64,000 bases of DNA from Megalonaias nervosa (Eukaryota; Mollusca; Bivalvia; Unionida; Unionidae), in NCBI GenBank assembly GCA_016617855.1, contig JAECUM010001079.1, positions 115,646-179,645 of the forward strand. The letters run 5' to 3'. This document shows positions 14,001 to 29,000 of the stretch, in pieces. The position numbers were made by a program, and so were the translations under genes. Numbering within the stretch: position 1 is the first letter of the stretch; each line of letters opens with the position of its first letter. Under the pieces are notes generated by a model. It searched no databases. It saw only the letters and a list, made by a program, of their open reading frames with translations, and was not told the DNA's origin.

Positions 14001-17000
14001 TATACAAACTCTTGGAAAGTGCATCGAACTTTTGAAGATTAGCTTTAGGTAGGTTTTGGTAAACTTAGAATAGGGCCAGACTTCACAACTACAATTTGTC
14101 CAAGTTGGGAAAGTGATCTCTTCAACTGCTGTACCAGTAAAGATTTAACTTCTTTAGTTTTGCTTTCATAGTTTGGCTAGATCATATCATCTATGTGGTG
14201 AGTTTAATTCCTAATTATATAAAATAAGATGCATTCCAATCTAAATGATATTCTTGACAGTATCTTTATACTGCCTCCAGCTGTGCTTCCTATCCATACA
14301 TAATTAGTTTTTTCAATATATAGACTGAGACCTGAAAATTTAGAATATTGGTAGATAAGATCTAGAGGTGACTTATGGGATTTCTCTTAACCATTTTGGG
14401 TGCCAAAAGTGTCATTTGCATGATGTGAAATAAGATATTCTATGGTTTTTTTATTTTAATTCCTTTAATTGCATTTTCCAAATCAATTGGGCTAATATCT
14501 CTGCTCAGAAAAGAAAAATGTTTGGAGATAGAGGATCACCTGAAATTCCATGCTAAAATGTAGGAAATTATAAAAACTTGGTGAGTAAAAGGCTGCACAG
14601 CATGGTTGAATGCTTTCTCAAAATCAGTTTTTAAAAAAAGACCATGTAACTTGAATTTTTTGGAATAAAACATAAGGCCATAAAGAGTACAGGTATGTTC
14701 TTCTATGTACACCACTCCCTCGATAACTCTTGCACAATGGGGTCCACAAACATAGACCATGCTATAAATGAGGGCGTGAGTTACTGAGGGACCTCCAAAA
14801 ATTGAAAAAATTCGCTTGGACATCGAGAAAACAGCAGGGGGGGTGTCGGGGTTAGGGAACTTCGCTGTTTAATGACTGAATCCTCATTTTACATTGACGT
14901 CGATAATAACTTATAATAACGCACTTTTTCTAATGAAGTTGTTCGTTATTCTGTTTAAATAACATTTATTTTCAAAATGTCCAACATGTGAAAGATCGTT
15001 CCAACTGGTTTCAACAACCATTATGTTTACACGAAAACATGTGTAATACGTCACTGCTTTTTGTTTTCTTGATGAGTCTGGTTCCGGGAGTGGTATGGCA
15101 TTGTATCCTGCCAAATTGGGAGTGAAAAGAGCAGGGAACTAGACTAACTGTTGATACACCACCAGACAAGATTCCTTTTGTTCAAAAAGCAAGTGAAATT
15201 TTCGTGAGACAATCGTCTACGTCGAATCTCAATTTTTGTGCTGTTCAATTAGTACAGTATTGATATCGTGATTTCATTGGAAGTAATGATAAAACTTTTT
15301 ATCATTCCTGAGGATATCTCAAAGTGCCAGTTCAAGAATTCTCTGAAACTCGCTTGCCCACAATGGTCCGTATCTGTGAAATGAAGCTCTTTATTTTACA
15401 AAGTATAGTATTCTTTTCGCTTGGTTGCCGTGCTATCTTTCATCACAGTTACCAGTGAGTCGGTTAATTTAAGGAGGTTTATGTTACATACACAATAACA
15501 TTTATAACAGTGTTCAATTGATCAAATGAAGTGAGTTCACCCGACATACGACCGGGGCAGCTAGATTTTAAGTTTGTAGGATTTTCGTGCCTTTTAACTT
15601 TTCTTTTATTTCACCTCCATTATTTGATTCAAAAGACATAATTAACGTGATAATACAAAGGAGGCCAGCTTTTAATTCAGTGCAACAATGCAACAAATAC
15701 TTCTGCAAGTCAGTTATCAAAACGCGGTCGGCACCTAAATAGGTTCTCAGAGAAATGCTTGCGGACATAGCTGTTACGGTAGATTGACACATTTTACGTT
15801 TAATTACAAGAGGACATATTGCATTTATGATGATTACACTTAAAAGGAACTAGAAGATAGAACTAGAACACAAATTTCAATTGATAAAAAAATTATTTAA
15901 TTTGTATTTATTTATTAATGAACTGCCTTCACTCGGCATAAGTGACATTTTCATTGATCAAAATTTCCTTACATATTGTTAGTTGCAATGTGCTAGGAAT
16001 GTCACTTGGAAAGAAAATGTAAAAAAATTGTATGACTTATTTTTAAATTTGGTATTTCATAATGTTGATTAAAATTTCCAGGTCCTATCTACCATTTTCG
16101 ATGATAAAACGAGTGATATATCAGTTTTTGTAGGTAATTTTGATCGAGATTTCCATAAAGTTCATAAAATAGGGATCTATTTTTGGGATAATTTCTGGTT
16201 TTAAAAAATGGGATCCACGCCTGACCCCGCGTTATAAGCGGGTTCGTGAGTTATCAGGGCGCAAGTTATCGAGGGAGTGGTGTATTTACCTTTGATAAAA
16301 CTTTATCGGTCACTAGTTATATTGATGAAATTATAGGTTTAAATCTGTTTGAAACTTTATGTGAAGAAATGGGTCTCCAGAGTTTTAAAAATTGTTTTAG
16401 CATATAGTTGATGATAGTTCACTCGCCATTATTATAGACAAAATTAATTGCTCATACAAAAATATTGACCAGTATCTCTCCAAAAGACTTTAAAAGAACT
16501 CAGCTGTAAATCTGTCTGATCATAAATTCCATAAAACATGGTAAATAGGCATATATCATTAGGATTCAGTTATGAGCAAGAAACTGCATATTAATTATGC
16601 CATTATTTTTAGAGCAAATTTTTATTTTTAGAGCAAAATTTTATCAAGAAATAGTGAAATAGTTAATTAAAATCAACATGATATAAAGTTTGGGAGATAG
16701 TTTACCTCAATTTTTTTCTAATACTACATAAACCTGCTTTGTAAAATGGTCAACTGTTATGTAAGCCTTGTGAGCAATATCAGCTGGTTTGTTTTGGGTT
16801 TTTTTTAAAATTAAGATTTTCAGAGTGAGACTTTAAGAGTTAGTGGAATCTCCAGTTTTGTGTCCTAATCTGTATTCTCTATTAACAGACCAATGAAATA
16901 AGTTTCACTCAACCAGCCCATACACATGTATTAACAATCTTCATGAAATAATTCTAAAGGCGTCATAATTGACCATTTATTTAAATCTTTTCATTTTGAA

Positions 17001-20000
17001 GCTAATAGACAACACACTTCATTTGGAACATTCTGTTTATGAAATGGCACATTTTGCAGTTGTATATTTATTCAATTGGACTTTTTGTACTTGGAGTATT
17101 TTTTTTAAGCATCTCAAATCTGACACACATCTGGCTTATTATTTAGAGAGCAATCAAAAGTACATAATTGAAGATGGTGGATTGGCCTGTTTGATTCAGC
17201 TGCTCACAGATTATGAAGATGAAGAAATGTCCAAGGCAGTCAAATACATCCTACATTTATGTGTTTCCAAAGGTAACAACAGATGGATAATGAAGAATAA
17301 TGTTCCAAATCTTTACCCTTTTAACACTTTCTTTTTCTTCCATTTCTATAAGGTACATAATGAGAACAAAGGGAGTTTGGGGGTGGGGTGGAATCCATCT
17401 AATTTGGTAAATGTCTTTTAGAAGAGGAAGAAGTGAATAGGAATAAATGTATATACATGACTGTATAATTTATTATACATTAATCACTGTATAATTTATT
17501 TTACATTAATCACAACAGTTTCACAGCAAAAGGGATTTTGAATAAAGTTTGAAAGTTTAAATATTTAAGGAGTTCATTTGAGAAATCTTAAGATTGTGAA
17601 GAATATTAACATAAATTTACAAGTATTTCAGTTTACAAATTTGGGATTTTGGACTGCAAGAATTGCATGAGATGTGTCTGTGTTCTTATGTCTAGTTGAG
17701 TTCAAATCAGAGATCTGTACCTCATTTATTCTCATTACTATATCATACACTTTTTATTTTACAAAAAGATGACAAGATTGTAGAAGATCCAGAAAGCAAA
17801 GATTTCAGTGCCTTATTGGAAAATTTTGAGAGAATGAAAAGGTTTGAAATTTACATTTTTCAAGATTTAATATGTAAATTTGCATATAATAAACTCATGC
17901 ATGCGCACAATGTGGTAAATTGGAAACTGAATAAAGTACAAAGATAAGGTGGTGTATATATAAAGGATATTTTCTTTTCCTACGTTATTACTAGATATAC
18001 TTCATAGTGTTTTAACAAAACATGATATTTTAATGAGTGGCAAAATCACGCATTAAAAAATAGAGTTCTTGGTACCACAAGATGAAGTATGTCAGGATTA
18101 ATGTAGGAAAAGAAAATATTCTTTTTATTATATACCAGACTTGCTCCAGAATCTAAGATTTGAAGTTGAGAAGATTAAACTCACTCTTCAGCACAACATG
18201 CTAACTCCCACCCTCTTTTCCTAATTCACCTCACTTTCACAGTCTGATCATACAAATATATTTAAGAAAGCAGTAGGATTGGGTTGACCTAAACACTGCA
18301 AGCCCAATTAAACAATGCATCACAGCAGGTTTGTCGTTGTTGTCAAGGAAGTAAGGGGAAATAGTTCAGAGAGATGCGAACAGCTTCTGGTCATATTTCT
18401 TTATCAAAGATTAATTTCCATGTCTGAAATGTTGTTGTTGTTGTTGTTGTTGTTGTTATAGGGTTCAACGCCATTTTTCAGCACAAGATAGGCTATACAT
18501 GGCGGCCAGTATTAATGGTGGAGGAAGAACCCTGGAAAACCCCGGGAAGAACCACCGACCCACGAGAAGCTACTGGCAGGCTTTCTCACGTACCCACGTT
18601 AGCCGAGCCTGGACTCGAACCCACACAGACAGAGGTGAGATGGCAGTGATCCGTAACGATCAGCGCTTTAGACCACTTGGCCACTCGGGGCCCCTGTCTG
18701 AAATGTAAGGGATTTTCTATTTATTTATTCTAGTTCACAAAGTACTCATTTTTGTTGTTGGAGGTACAAAGTTTGAGGGAACACACAATCAAGCATCACA
18801 CAGCATGATGGGAAATCTTATATACATAGGATATTTTTTTCACATGTGAAAATATAATGATATATTTTTCACATGTGAAAATATAGGAATGAAAACAAAA
18901 CATGAAAATTATTTCGCCAATAAGTCTCTGTATTGTACATTTAAGTATATAATAAAATGTAATACTAGTACAGTTTATTCCTATGAATATGAAGCAGCAA
19001 TTCCTGTTAAAATGAAAGAAAAAACATTAACTTGACCTTTGGGATATATTTTCACTTGAATAATCTCTATAAATCATGGGATTGTAATAAACCAGTAGTT
19101 GAATAAAGAGTGGTTAGATTAGCAAGACTTTACAGTGACATACATGCCAACCATTATGCTTTTGGTATAATCATTATGCTTTTTTTCACCAAATTACACT
19201 TTCCACTAGACTGTATATGGATTATGCATATAAGTTCAAGGCCAGTCTTGTTTACAATTAGACTATGTTTTTCCACTGGGGTGCTTCATATTCTTTTAGG
19301 TCAAGTGAAAATGTGTATAAATAGGGATTTGATAAACAAATAATTCATTCCTGTTCTATATTAGTGTGTTGGAGTCCAGGAACAGAGTTTGCAGTTGTAT
19401 TGTTGAGATTATATATAATTCTACAGCAATTATCTATTGAAAATATTCATTGGAATTACTAAAGTGCTCATTGACTTTTGGACTAAATGCATTACTTTGG
19501 AACTCTTCAAAGACATTCTGGATTGTATCATTTTATTATATCAGGACATTCAAGACTATTGGAATACATTTGGAACACTCCATATTTATGGAATATTCCA
19601 TATTTTGGACTTGTGATAGGACATTTAGGATTATTTGGAATTTAATTCATAGTATTGTAAATATCTCTTGAAATTTCACTTTGTATTGTAGGCAAATAAA
19701 TTACTTGTTGATTTTACTTAATTTGTTGGTTTAACTTTCTTTCTGTTACATATTTTAAGGCCTAGAATTGTAACACCTTGAAATAAAACTTGGATAATTT
19801 ATTGCTTGAATGATAGAAATAGGTATGCTTGAGAACATGACATTGTGTTGTAAGCTATTGGATAAACAAAAATCTCTGTAAGTAACTTGTTACTAAAGCT
19901 ATTAGGAACTTGATTGATTGATTTATTTGTTTGGCATTACCAGGGGCAGATTTAAGAAAAGGTCTTCCATTTTATACACTTACATATTCAAGAATTTGGT

Positions 20001-23000
20001 GATCTTATTGTTATTTTGGGTGATTAAAATATTGAACACCAGATTTATTTGCAAGGGTCAATTTATAAAAACAAAAAAAATAAAAACAAATTTAAAGTGG
20101 TCAAAGTTTTACAAGTTGTACTTTTTCTTTTCATCAGTCAACATTATTCAGCATGGGCATTGACCAGCCTCTTATGTTGGCACAATGGTATATTATTACT
20201 ATAAGCCCAAAGTTAATATTGAAATACTGAGGTTTCCTGTTTTGCCTGATTAATCAGAATGCCTTTCACAGATCAGACACTGATTCCGTGAAACACTTTT
20301 TGGGATAAAAAAACTATCTTTTAGAGGTCACCAGTTTACCAGAATCCTCTAAATTCTATTTTCAGACAAAATGATACTATGCTGCTTGAGAAGATTAATT
20401 ACTTGGATAACAAACTTGAAGCTATTGAGAAAGAAGCCAGTAAGAAAAGCCAGAAAGTTTTTGAAGTTTTGACGGACCATGCTAGTCACAGAGATCAAGC
20501 CCATCTTGAAAATTACAGAGGTCAAATGACACCAAGAGAAGAGTCACTTCTGAGTGCTTTGTTTAAGGTTACCAATAAAAAATTTGTACATGTATGAAAA
20601 ACATAACTCATCAAAGTTGGTCTTTTATGCCCCAGCCATATCTTTAGAGGAAGTGCAGTTGCATGAATATCTGTTAAATTTGCTGAATCACACCCTTTAA
20701 AAATGAAACGGCATGCTTTAGTCATGCAGTATGTTCATCGCAAGGGTAAAAAAATCTATAACATTCATGGACATTAGCAATGTTTGATCTGATCATGTAA
20801 GCACTTACCTTCTTGATTGGCCACCATAATCAGGCTTTTGTGATTGATCTGTGAGACACTTTAGACACTTTCATTGATCATCTAGTTATTAAAAGTATTT
20901 AAGCAACTGTACTTGACAAGGTTGTACAATGAAGGACATGCTGTTTGCAGTATTTGGTGGTAATGTTGCTTCTGTTAGATAAGGGATTGCTAATGCATAC
21001 ATCATAGTGCCATTGTCATAACAGACAGTCTCTTTATCTATAACAATGATGAATATAAACAATTGTTGTTTCCTTAAAAGTTATTTTATACATGTTTGTT
21101 GCAACATACTATAAGAGGTAAATTCGAAAATATTGTCATCTAAAAAAAAAAAACATCCCTTTAAGAAAGTGAAAATTCCCCCATTACAAAAATGCCAGAG
21201 GCAGGAATTTCCCCTCTGGGTTGAAATTCTGAAATTCGTTGATGGATGGAGCATATAGTGATGCCCATATCTCTCCATCCCATCCTATATAATGTCAGTT
21301 CATGTTCCGTCCATTACTGTTTTATTTATATTCATGGTTTTTGAAAAGCTGATGGACTGAAACCAAATTTGAACTGAGGCTTTAAATTAAAAAGAGCTAG
21401 GTCAGGGTCAGTTCTCATCGTTTTCTGCAAAAGTTCATGCAATTCTGACCATCTTCGCCTTAAAACTTTGCATTTCAGTTTTCACAAAATAATTTTTTAA
21501 GAATATCATGGATTAAACCAAATTTTGTATGCGGTTTTATGTTGAAATGACCGTAGTCAGGTTTCATTTTCATTTTCCCAGATAATTTTACAGTTATAGC
21601 CCTATTTGAAATAAAAATGTTTACTTTCATTCAACTTTTCAACGATATCATGGTTTAAAATGAAATTTTATTGAGGTTTTACATTAAGAAGAACTAGGGC
21701 AGGTGTGAATTTAATGGGTTTTCAGCAAAACTTTTAAGAGTTATGACCCCTAGTTGGCTTAGAACTTTACTCTTTAGTGCATCATATTGGCAGGGGCATC
21801 TGTCTAGCGGAACATTTCATTTTTGTTTCCAGATACCTTACTGTGACTTAGATGCAAAATTAGCTCTTGATCTGGTTTTTCAGATATTACTGTATTATTA
21901 TGTTGGGTGGTCCTTCAAGTTTGAGACCTTAATAAATTGATAGTAAATATTCATTTCCCAGTTGACATTTTTGTAGCAGTCTTTTGTTGCCAGTTGATGA
22001 TAATGGCAGTCATGGGAAGAAAATGTTAACTAAAATGCATATTCAGCAGGTTGGTAGGTAAGATTTAATGCCAGGAAAGTTAAAGTTGTGCAAAATATGC
22101 ATTAAATTCAATGCATTTGCTTTCAAACTACAGTAAAATCTGTTATGAGTGACCTCTGCTATAAAAAGGGACCACCTGTCATTTACGACTACAATTGTAA
22201 TGCACGGATTGATCTTATTATATAAATGCTTTTTCGTGAGCAACCACCTGCAGAATGCGACCAGCGACCATGATATTTTGGCAAAATATGCATTTTGACA
22301 CTGCTATGATAGACTGCATCACAAAAACAGAGATCATTACCACTGACCTTGACTTAATCCTTTGTAAACATGACAGCTTAGGATACATGTAGTATGAAAA
22401 CAAAGTGCACATCAAATAACACTGCAGTTGAACAACCATATCATGAGATAAACACCACTAACCATCATTTAATCCTTTGTAACAGTGGCAGCATAAATAG
22501 TAAGGATTGTTCTAATAATGTAATTATAAAAAAATGGCTGGCTACCAGTTTTGTGAAATTTACAAGTCAAGCATATGGTGTCATTTGTAAAATGCTATAA
22601 ACCAGACTAAAGTATATGTCACTAACTGCCATTGAAGTACCAAAGTCAAGTGAATACTCAGTAAGGTTAACCTTTCATCAAAGGGAGTAATCATGAACAT
22701 ACGTAGTCAATTTAGAGATTTGTATTTTTTCTTTCTTTATCTTTTGTGAAAACCCACACAATGCCAGTAATGGCCTAGTGAGAAATCTTTTGAAAGGCTT
22801 CAGTTTAGGGTTGAGTACATTGTTTGTCATTCTAGTTAATCCGTAATGCCTGGGGGTGAATGACCTCTTTGTCATTAATACTAGTAAGTGGGAATAATTT
22901 ACAGATTTGATTGTTATTGCTAAAGGATTGGTGTGGCCTTTTTTTACTTATTTCTTTTGTTACAGTGTTTCACCAAGCCACCGTCAGTTTAACCGGGTGC

Positions 23001-26000
23001 AGATGGTCGCAACCTTTGTTTATCGAGCTATAATACTGGTGAATTAAACTTCGTCTCAGACTAAATGTATTGTTTCTTGATGAGTTCATTGTCTTTTGGT
23101 TTCATTCATTGGTACATAAATATATATTTATTCCACATTTCCCTAAAACCTGATCAAAATGGAAATACATCTAGTCATTACTTCAACTCTTTAAAAACAA
23201 TGGTTGAACCTCTGATGAAAATGAGAAAAATTCTAACACCGGAGGAAAGAATTAACATGATTGAAAGAAGTGAAAAAGGGGAGACTGCTCGCAAAATAGC
23301 AGCCAGCTTAAACATTGGCAAAATGCAAGTTCAAAGTGTTATCAGAGACAAGGAGTCCTTTAGAAATGAATGGCAGAAAGGTGCACAAGCACAGAGGAAA
23401 TATGTTAAGGCATGATGGACAGTGTATGGGGATCTAAACGAGTGAGTATGGGAGTGGTTTTGTGTTGCCAGGAGTAAAAACATACCAGCAAGTAGAAAGC
23501 TGATTCAAGAAAAGGCAATTATTGTCTCAGCAGAACTGAATTTTTGTGCTCACTGGAGAATCAGCTGATATGAATTTACAGACAGTTGATGACTGGAAAA
23601 AACAACTACCATCCATCACTGAAGGGTATAACCTATGTGATATTTTTAATGCTGATTTGAATTTACAGACAGTTGATGACTGGAAAAAAAAGACTACCAG
23701 CCATCACTGAAGGGTATAACCTATGTGATATTTTTAATGCTGATTTGAATTTACAGACAGTTGATGACTGGAAAAAAAGACTACCAGCCATCACTGAAGG
23801 GTATAACCTGTGTGATATTTTTAACGCTGATGTGAATTTACAGACAGTTGATGACTGGAAAAAAAGACTACCATCCATCACTGAAGGGTATAACCTGTGT
23901 GATATTTTTAACGCTGATGTGAATTTACGTACAGTTGATGACTGGAAAAAAAGACTACCATCCATCACTGAAGGGTATAACCTGTGTGATATTTTTAACG
24001 CTGATGTGAATTTACAGACAGTTGATGACTGGAAAAAAAGACTACCAGCCATCACTGAAGGGTATAACCTATGTGATATTTTTAATGCTGATGAAATAGG
24101 ACTCTTACACAGAAGACTACCTGACAGGTCCCTAGTGCAGAAAGATGATGTTTGCAAAGGAGGGGAAAAAGCAAGGAGAGGTTGACACTATTGTTAGCAT
24201 GTAGTGCAACTTGAGAAAAACTGGACCCTTTAGTTATAGGCAAATCACACAACCCAAGATGTTTTAGGTCATTTAATTTAAGATCTTTGGGTGCTGCTTA
24301 TGAATCCAACATCTTTTGTAACTGGCTTGCAACTGTCAACAATAAAATGAAAACTTGGAACATTTTAGTTATCATAGACAACTGCACTGCACACCCAGAT
24401 GTTCAGTTTAGCAATGTAAAACTGGCATTTCTGCCCCCAAATACAACTAATAAACTACAGCCCTGTGATGCAGGGATAATTCAGGCTGTAAAATGAATTA
24501 TCGGAAGAAACTGCTGCAGCACATTCATTCCAAAATGGATGAGTGCTCTACAGCAACTGAAATAGCTAAGACTATCATTGTTCTGGATGCCATTTTATGA
24601 ATTAAGTCAGTGTGGGATGCTCTGTCTGCCTACACCATTAAAAAGTGTTTTGCCAAATGTGTCTTTTCTGACATTGTTCAAGCCGTAAAGCCCGAGAGCG
24701 AAGAGAGTGAACAAGACATATATTCATCAATGGAACCTCTTCTCAGTGGCATGACATTGGAAGAATATGCCGATATGGACCACTGTCTAGAAACTTATAA
24801 CGTTATCTCAGGGCCAGACTGGGAGAAGAATATTCTTCAGAGAGGTAAATAGGCACTTCTCCAACAGCAGACAGTGATAGTTGCAATAAGTCATCTATTG
24901 GTGAAACTCTGCCTCAGGTTATTTCACATTCTGCAGTCATAAAACATTTAAACAAGATCAAACAATATGCTTTACAACTTGGCAATCCCAAACTTTTGCT
25001 TCTTTGCTCAGAGATAGAGATACATGTTCAGACCAATCAGCTGAGTAAATAAATTTCAACAAGAAGTATAACGGATTTCATAAAGAAAAGTGATTAAGTG
25101 CATACAATAAGATAAATACACCATAGCTAACTGTGCAGTTTTTGATATATTTGAAACAACTCTAAAATTTATGGACATGTGAAGTTACCTTACAGATGGG
25201 ATAAATATTACCTTAGTTTATTTCACAATTCATATGCTAATGTACATATTTGATCTTCAAATATAAATTTGATTCACATTTTATGATGTATATAAAGTTT
25301 TTTTGAGAGGAATGCATACAATGTTTAACAAGATTTATGAATAAAAGATATGATACATGTACAGTGAGTGTTGGTATTTTTTCTTCTTCAACAGTCCTAG
25401 CTATTGACTTCGGAAACCAGTCCTTTTTCATACACCTGTTATGAGAGACCACCTGTCTGGAGAGACCGCTTTTGGTTGGTAGAAGGGGCAGTCTCTCATA
25501 ACGGGTTTTACTGCATTATCAAAATACAAAATATCACTATAATTTGACCTTTTTGTTAGAATTCCACAATATTTTTTTTTCATGCTGCTCCTGCTTTCCC
25601 AGAATGTGAATCTGTTCAAATTCCATCCATGCATTTTATCAAGCTTATTATTATTATCTGTATCCATCACTTGAATTCATAAAGAGAACAAAATAACTAT
25701 GAAGTTTCATCTTTATAAATGACCTCTTTTAGATGTACTGATTTGAATTTTTGTTGATTGCTTATATTTTGTATTCTGTGTAAATTGCCTAATGCAGCTT
25801 CTGCTTAGAACTTCCATGTCAGAAATTGAAGAAAACTTGTATGGACAGATCAGACATTGTGCCTTTTTATGTCTTTTTCAGGAGAAATTAGAGAGACAAA
25901 AGCTTGAGGTAGCAAATGAGTGCATGAAGCAGAACATGTTTAGGACACAGCTTCACCCAGGTGGAGACATTCCAATGAAATCAGAGATACAAAAGCTTGA

Positions 26001-29000
26001 GGTAGCACATGATAGCATGATGAAGAACCTATTTGAGACACTTGTTGACCAAGGTAGAGATACTCCTATGAAATGCTCAGAACATACCCATACCAAGTAC
26101 TTGTGTGAGCATGCAATGCCCAGTCTCACTCAGAACTTCAGTGATCATTGTTTGTCATATAGGCTTCCTAGGTCAGACAAAGAGTTGGGAACCCTGAATT
26201 CTAGGGATAGAAATACAGAAACAGCCATACATTATCATTCCAATAACCCCAAATTGTGCAGTTGTGCTGAATATTTGAACTTAACTCCCTCCAAATCATG
26301 TGATACAAGGAAGAACCTTGACATAAGTGATGGCGCAAGTGCTGATTGTAGACTTGCAGTTGGTTACAAACAGGCAGTGCTTCAGGAAACTAGCTGTAGG
26401 AACCTTGATTCCAAGCAGAATATGTCTGGTGATTTTACCACAACATCTGTTGTTCCTGGAAACACACCTCACTGTCCTCATCAGATAACAGAAAACATGT
26501 ATCCAACAACAAATCAGCTTGAGGACCAAATGTTTTTCAGAGATAAGGACAGTTTAAATGTTAGAAAAAACAACCCTGCTCTTACAAAACAGTCAAATTT
26601 TCCTTCTGGAAAAATTGCTATGCAGAGTGACCAATCCAGTACTCTTCTAAAAATCAAAGAAGGAAGCAAAGTGCTGTTTGGAAAAAATTCACAGAACCAC
26701 ATCAACAAATGCATAGCAAAAGATACTAATGCAGATACCAAAAAACATTTTATGGAACCCAAAATGCTAGTCCTGTGTAATGAAAAAGGTGATTCCATTG
26801 TTTCAGAATCAAAAGTCAGTACAGAAGATTCCAGCAAGAAACATTTTAGTACAACAACAGTTGCTATTAAGAAGTTTTCACCTGAGAAAGGTGATAAATA
26901 TATTTGCCAAGAATCAGAACAAATGAGTTCCCAGTTTCCAGTTGTGTTTGCCAAGCCAAGAACTGCACCACCAAAAAGCAGGACCCGAAGAACCCCAAGT
27001 CTAGGCTACAGTAGTATCTCCAAGTGCATTAAAGGGCCATATCCTAGCCCAGTGTGTTCTTTAGGAAAATGGAGTATGATTACAACATCAAAATCTGACT
27101 TCAATGAATCTGAATCTGATTTGCAATCTGAATTTGATCTTAATCTATTTAAAAATCTTCGAAAGTCATCTTCAGTATCAGTGAACAGAAATACATTTGT
27201 TGAATCTCAACAAAGGGTAGCTGTTCATTCCAAGAAGCAAAATGTCTGGAATATGACCCTGTCTACCCCAATACAGCAGAGCACACTTCACATTAGAACA
27301 GCATTCAGCGACTGTATCAGAAGTAAACCAGCATACATGATAGATCCTTCTCCATGTAGTGTGAAGTCAGTGGGAAGGAGGCATGACAAGCTTAATTGGA
27401 GCACATGTAGTTCCCCTGTTTCAGATATCAGTCACAAGTTTACTGACTTTTCAGGTAGGTGCCAGACTCTTTCATTTTGACAACACCTCTGTACCCGCAA
27501 TTTTTTGTATATTTTTATGTTTTACCAAAACATTTGCTGATGATCCTTTTAATATTGTGAATAACATTATTTTTGTACCATATATACTCACTTATAAGTC
27601 AAGTCAAGCTGCAAACAACAAAGATCCTGATCTGACATAGCATAATGCAGACCTGCCAACCCTTACGATTTTGCCATAAGTCTTACAGAAATTACCCTTA
27701 AAATACAGATTTGTGGAATAAAAGCACAAATGACAGAAATACTATTGTTCATGGTAAAAACCAGATACTGGCTTGTCCATGTTTAATTTGGATAAGGGTT
27801 TCATATATATTAGATTTAGTGGAATTGGTTAGGGAACCAGAATTACTTTACCAGAGTACTTCAGACACTTTAAACTGCACATATTTTATGATGCAAAACG
27901 TCTGCTTCATCAAGCAATTTTTTTATAAAATGGTGTCCAACAAGCAAGTGATCAAGACGAAAGGGACAATAAACATTTTAAAAAGTTTTAATAGTACTTA
28001 AGAATAAAATGGAATATTCAGATACTTGGGTGGGTGGAGGGGGCAGCACGAAGGGCAGCAATTACATTCAGTGGACATAATTTGTTGATTTGAGTACATC
28101 ACATGGTGGGAAAGATAATTGCCGTCACCATGACTTTTTTTAAACTATTACGTCAAGTTGAGAGATATCAAAAAGCTATTGAACTCCATAGAGTTTCGAA
28201 CTGCAGTTTGTGAAACTGTACTGTAGGTAATTATGCTTAAATTAAACATTACAAAAGTTTGAGTTGAACATCTATACATCTGTCTTGAATCACACTTCTG
28301 GATTTTTAAATGCATGTTTTCCAGCTTGGCAATAGCAATACATTATATTTTCTTACACCTTACTGAAAATTGGCCCAATTTACAGAAACAAAATTGCCTT
28401 ACTGAGAAGGTCTCGTTAGGGTTGGCAGGTCTGATAATGCTTATGCAGATCAGGATCTGTGCTGTTTGTTTTACTGATTACTCCTAACAAACTGCACAGA
28501 CCCAGATCTGCCAATGCATTATGCAACAGTAGATGTGGGTCTGTGCAGTTTGCAGTTGGATTCATTTTGTAAGTGAGTATATATGGTAATTTATATTTTA
28601 ACATCAATTCCAGACTTGTCCTTTGTAATCAGTGCAAATAACATTTGACATGTATGATTCCTAGGACAAAGTAAACTGTACTGGCTGTCAGAACAAATCT
28701 TTATTTCAATATTTTGGACAATTTTTATTATTTCATCAAACTCTGTCTACTTTTAGTTGCATAACCAATGCTGCCATGGGGTGGTCAGGGGTGGGTAGTT
28801 TTCAACCCTCCTGTCACACCTTTATTCTAGACAAGGCCTTCATGCTTTAGTTTGGTCTCTTTAATTTCGATGAAAAATGATATAGTAAAATAATGACTGA
28901 TTTGATTTCTTTTTCTTTTTGTATTTCTTCATATTTGCATGTGATACTGCATTCACATTTCATGTGAATTGTACAATTTTAATTTGATTGGAAAAGAGGC

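Larger units (their letters stand above)
22131..25513 (+). mobile_element. Tigger-like (Tc1/mariner, pogo group) transposon, 3.4 kb
   Basis: Left terminus CAGTAAAATCTGTTATGAG at 22131 and right terminus its inverted complement (ctctcataacgggttttactg) ending at 25513. Left flank TA; right flank CA, probably a mutated TA. Subterminal 'gtgacc...gaccacctgtc' recurs inverted on the right ('gagaccacctgtctgg'). It carries a transposase relic (23200-25051) with six 87-bp repeats. Confidence 0.85.

Noticed and set aside
20366..20520. Shorter TERB1 exon using donor at 20520
   Set aside because: It leaves phase 1, which cannot join the phase-0 start of the 25882 exon; 20567 keeps the frame.
23572..24090. 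CRISPR-like array
   Set aside because: The 87-bp units are contiguous coding repeats without spacers, in an animal genome and inside a transposase.
23663..24157. 164-codon minus-strand ORF
   Set aside because: It is the complement of the 87-bp repeat array; the plus strand encodes recognisable transposase.
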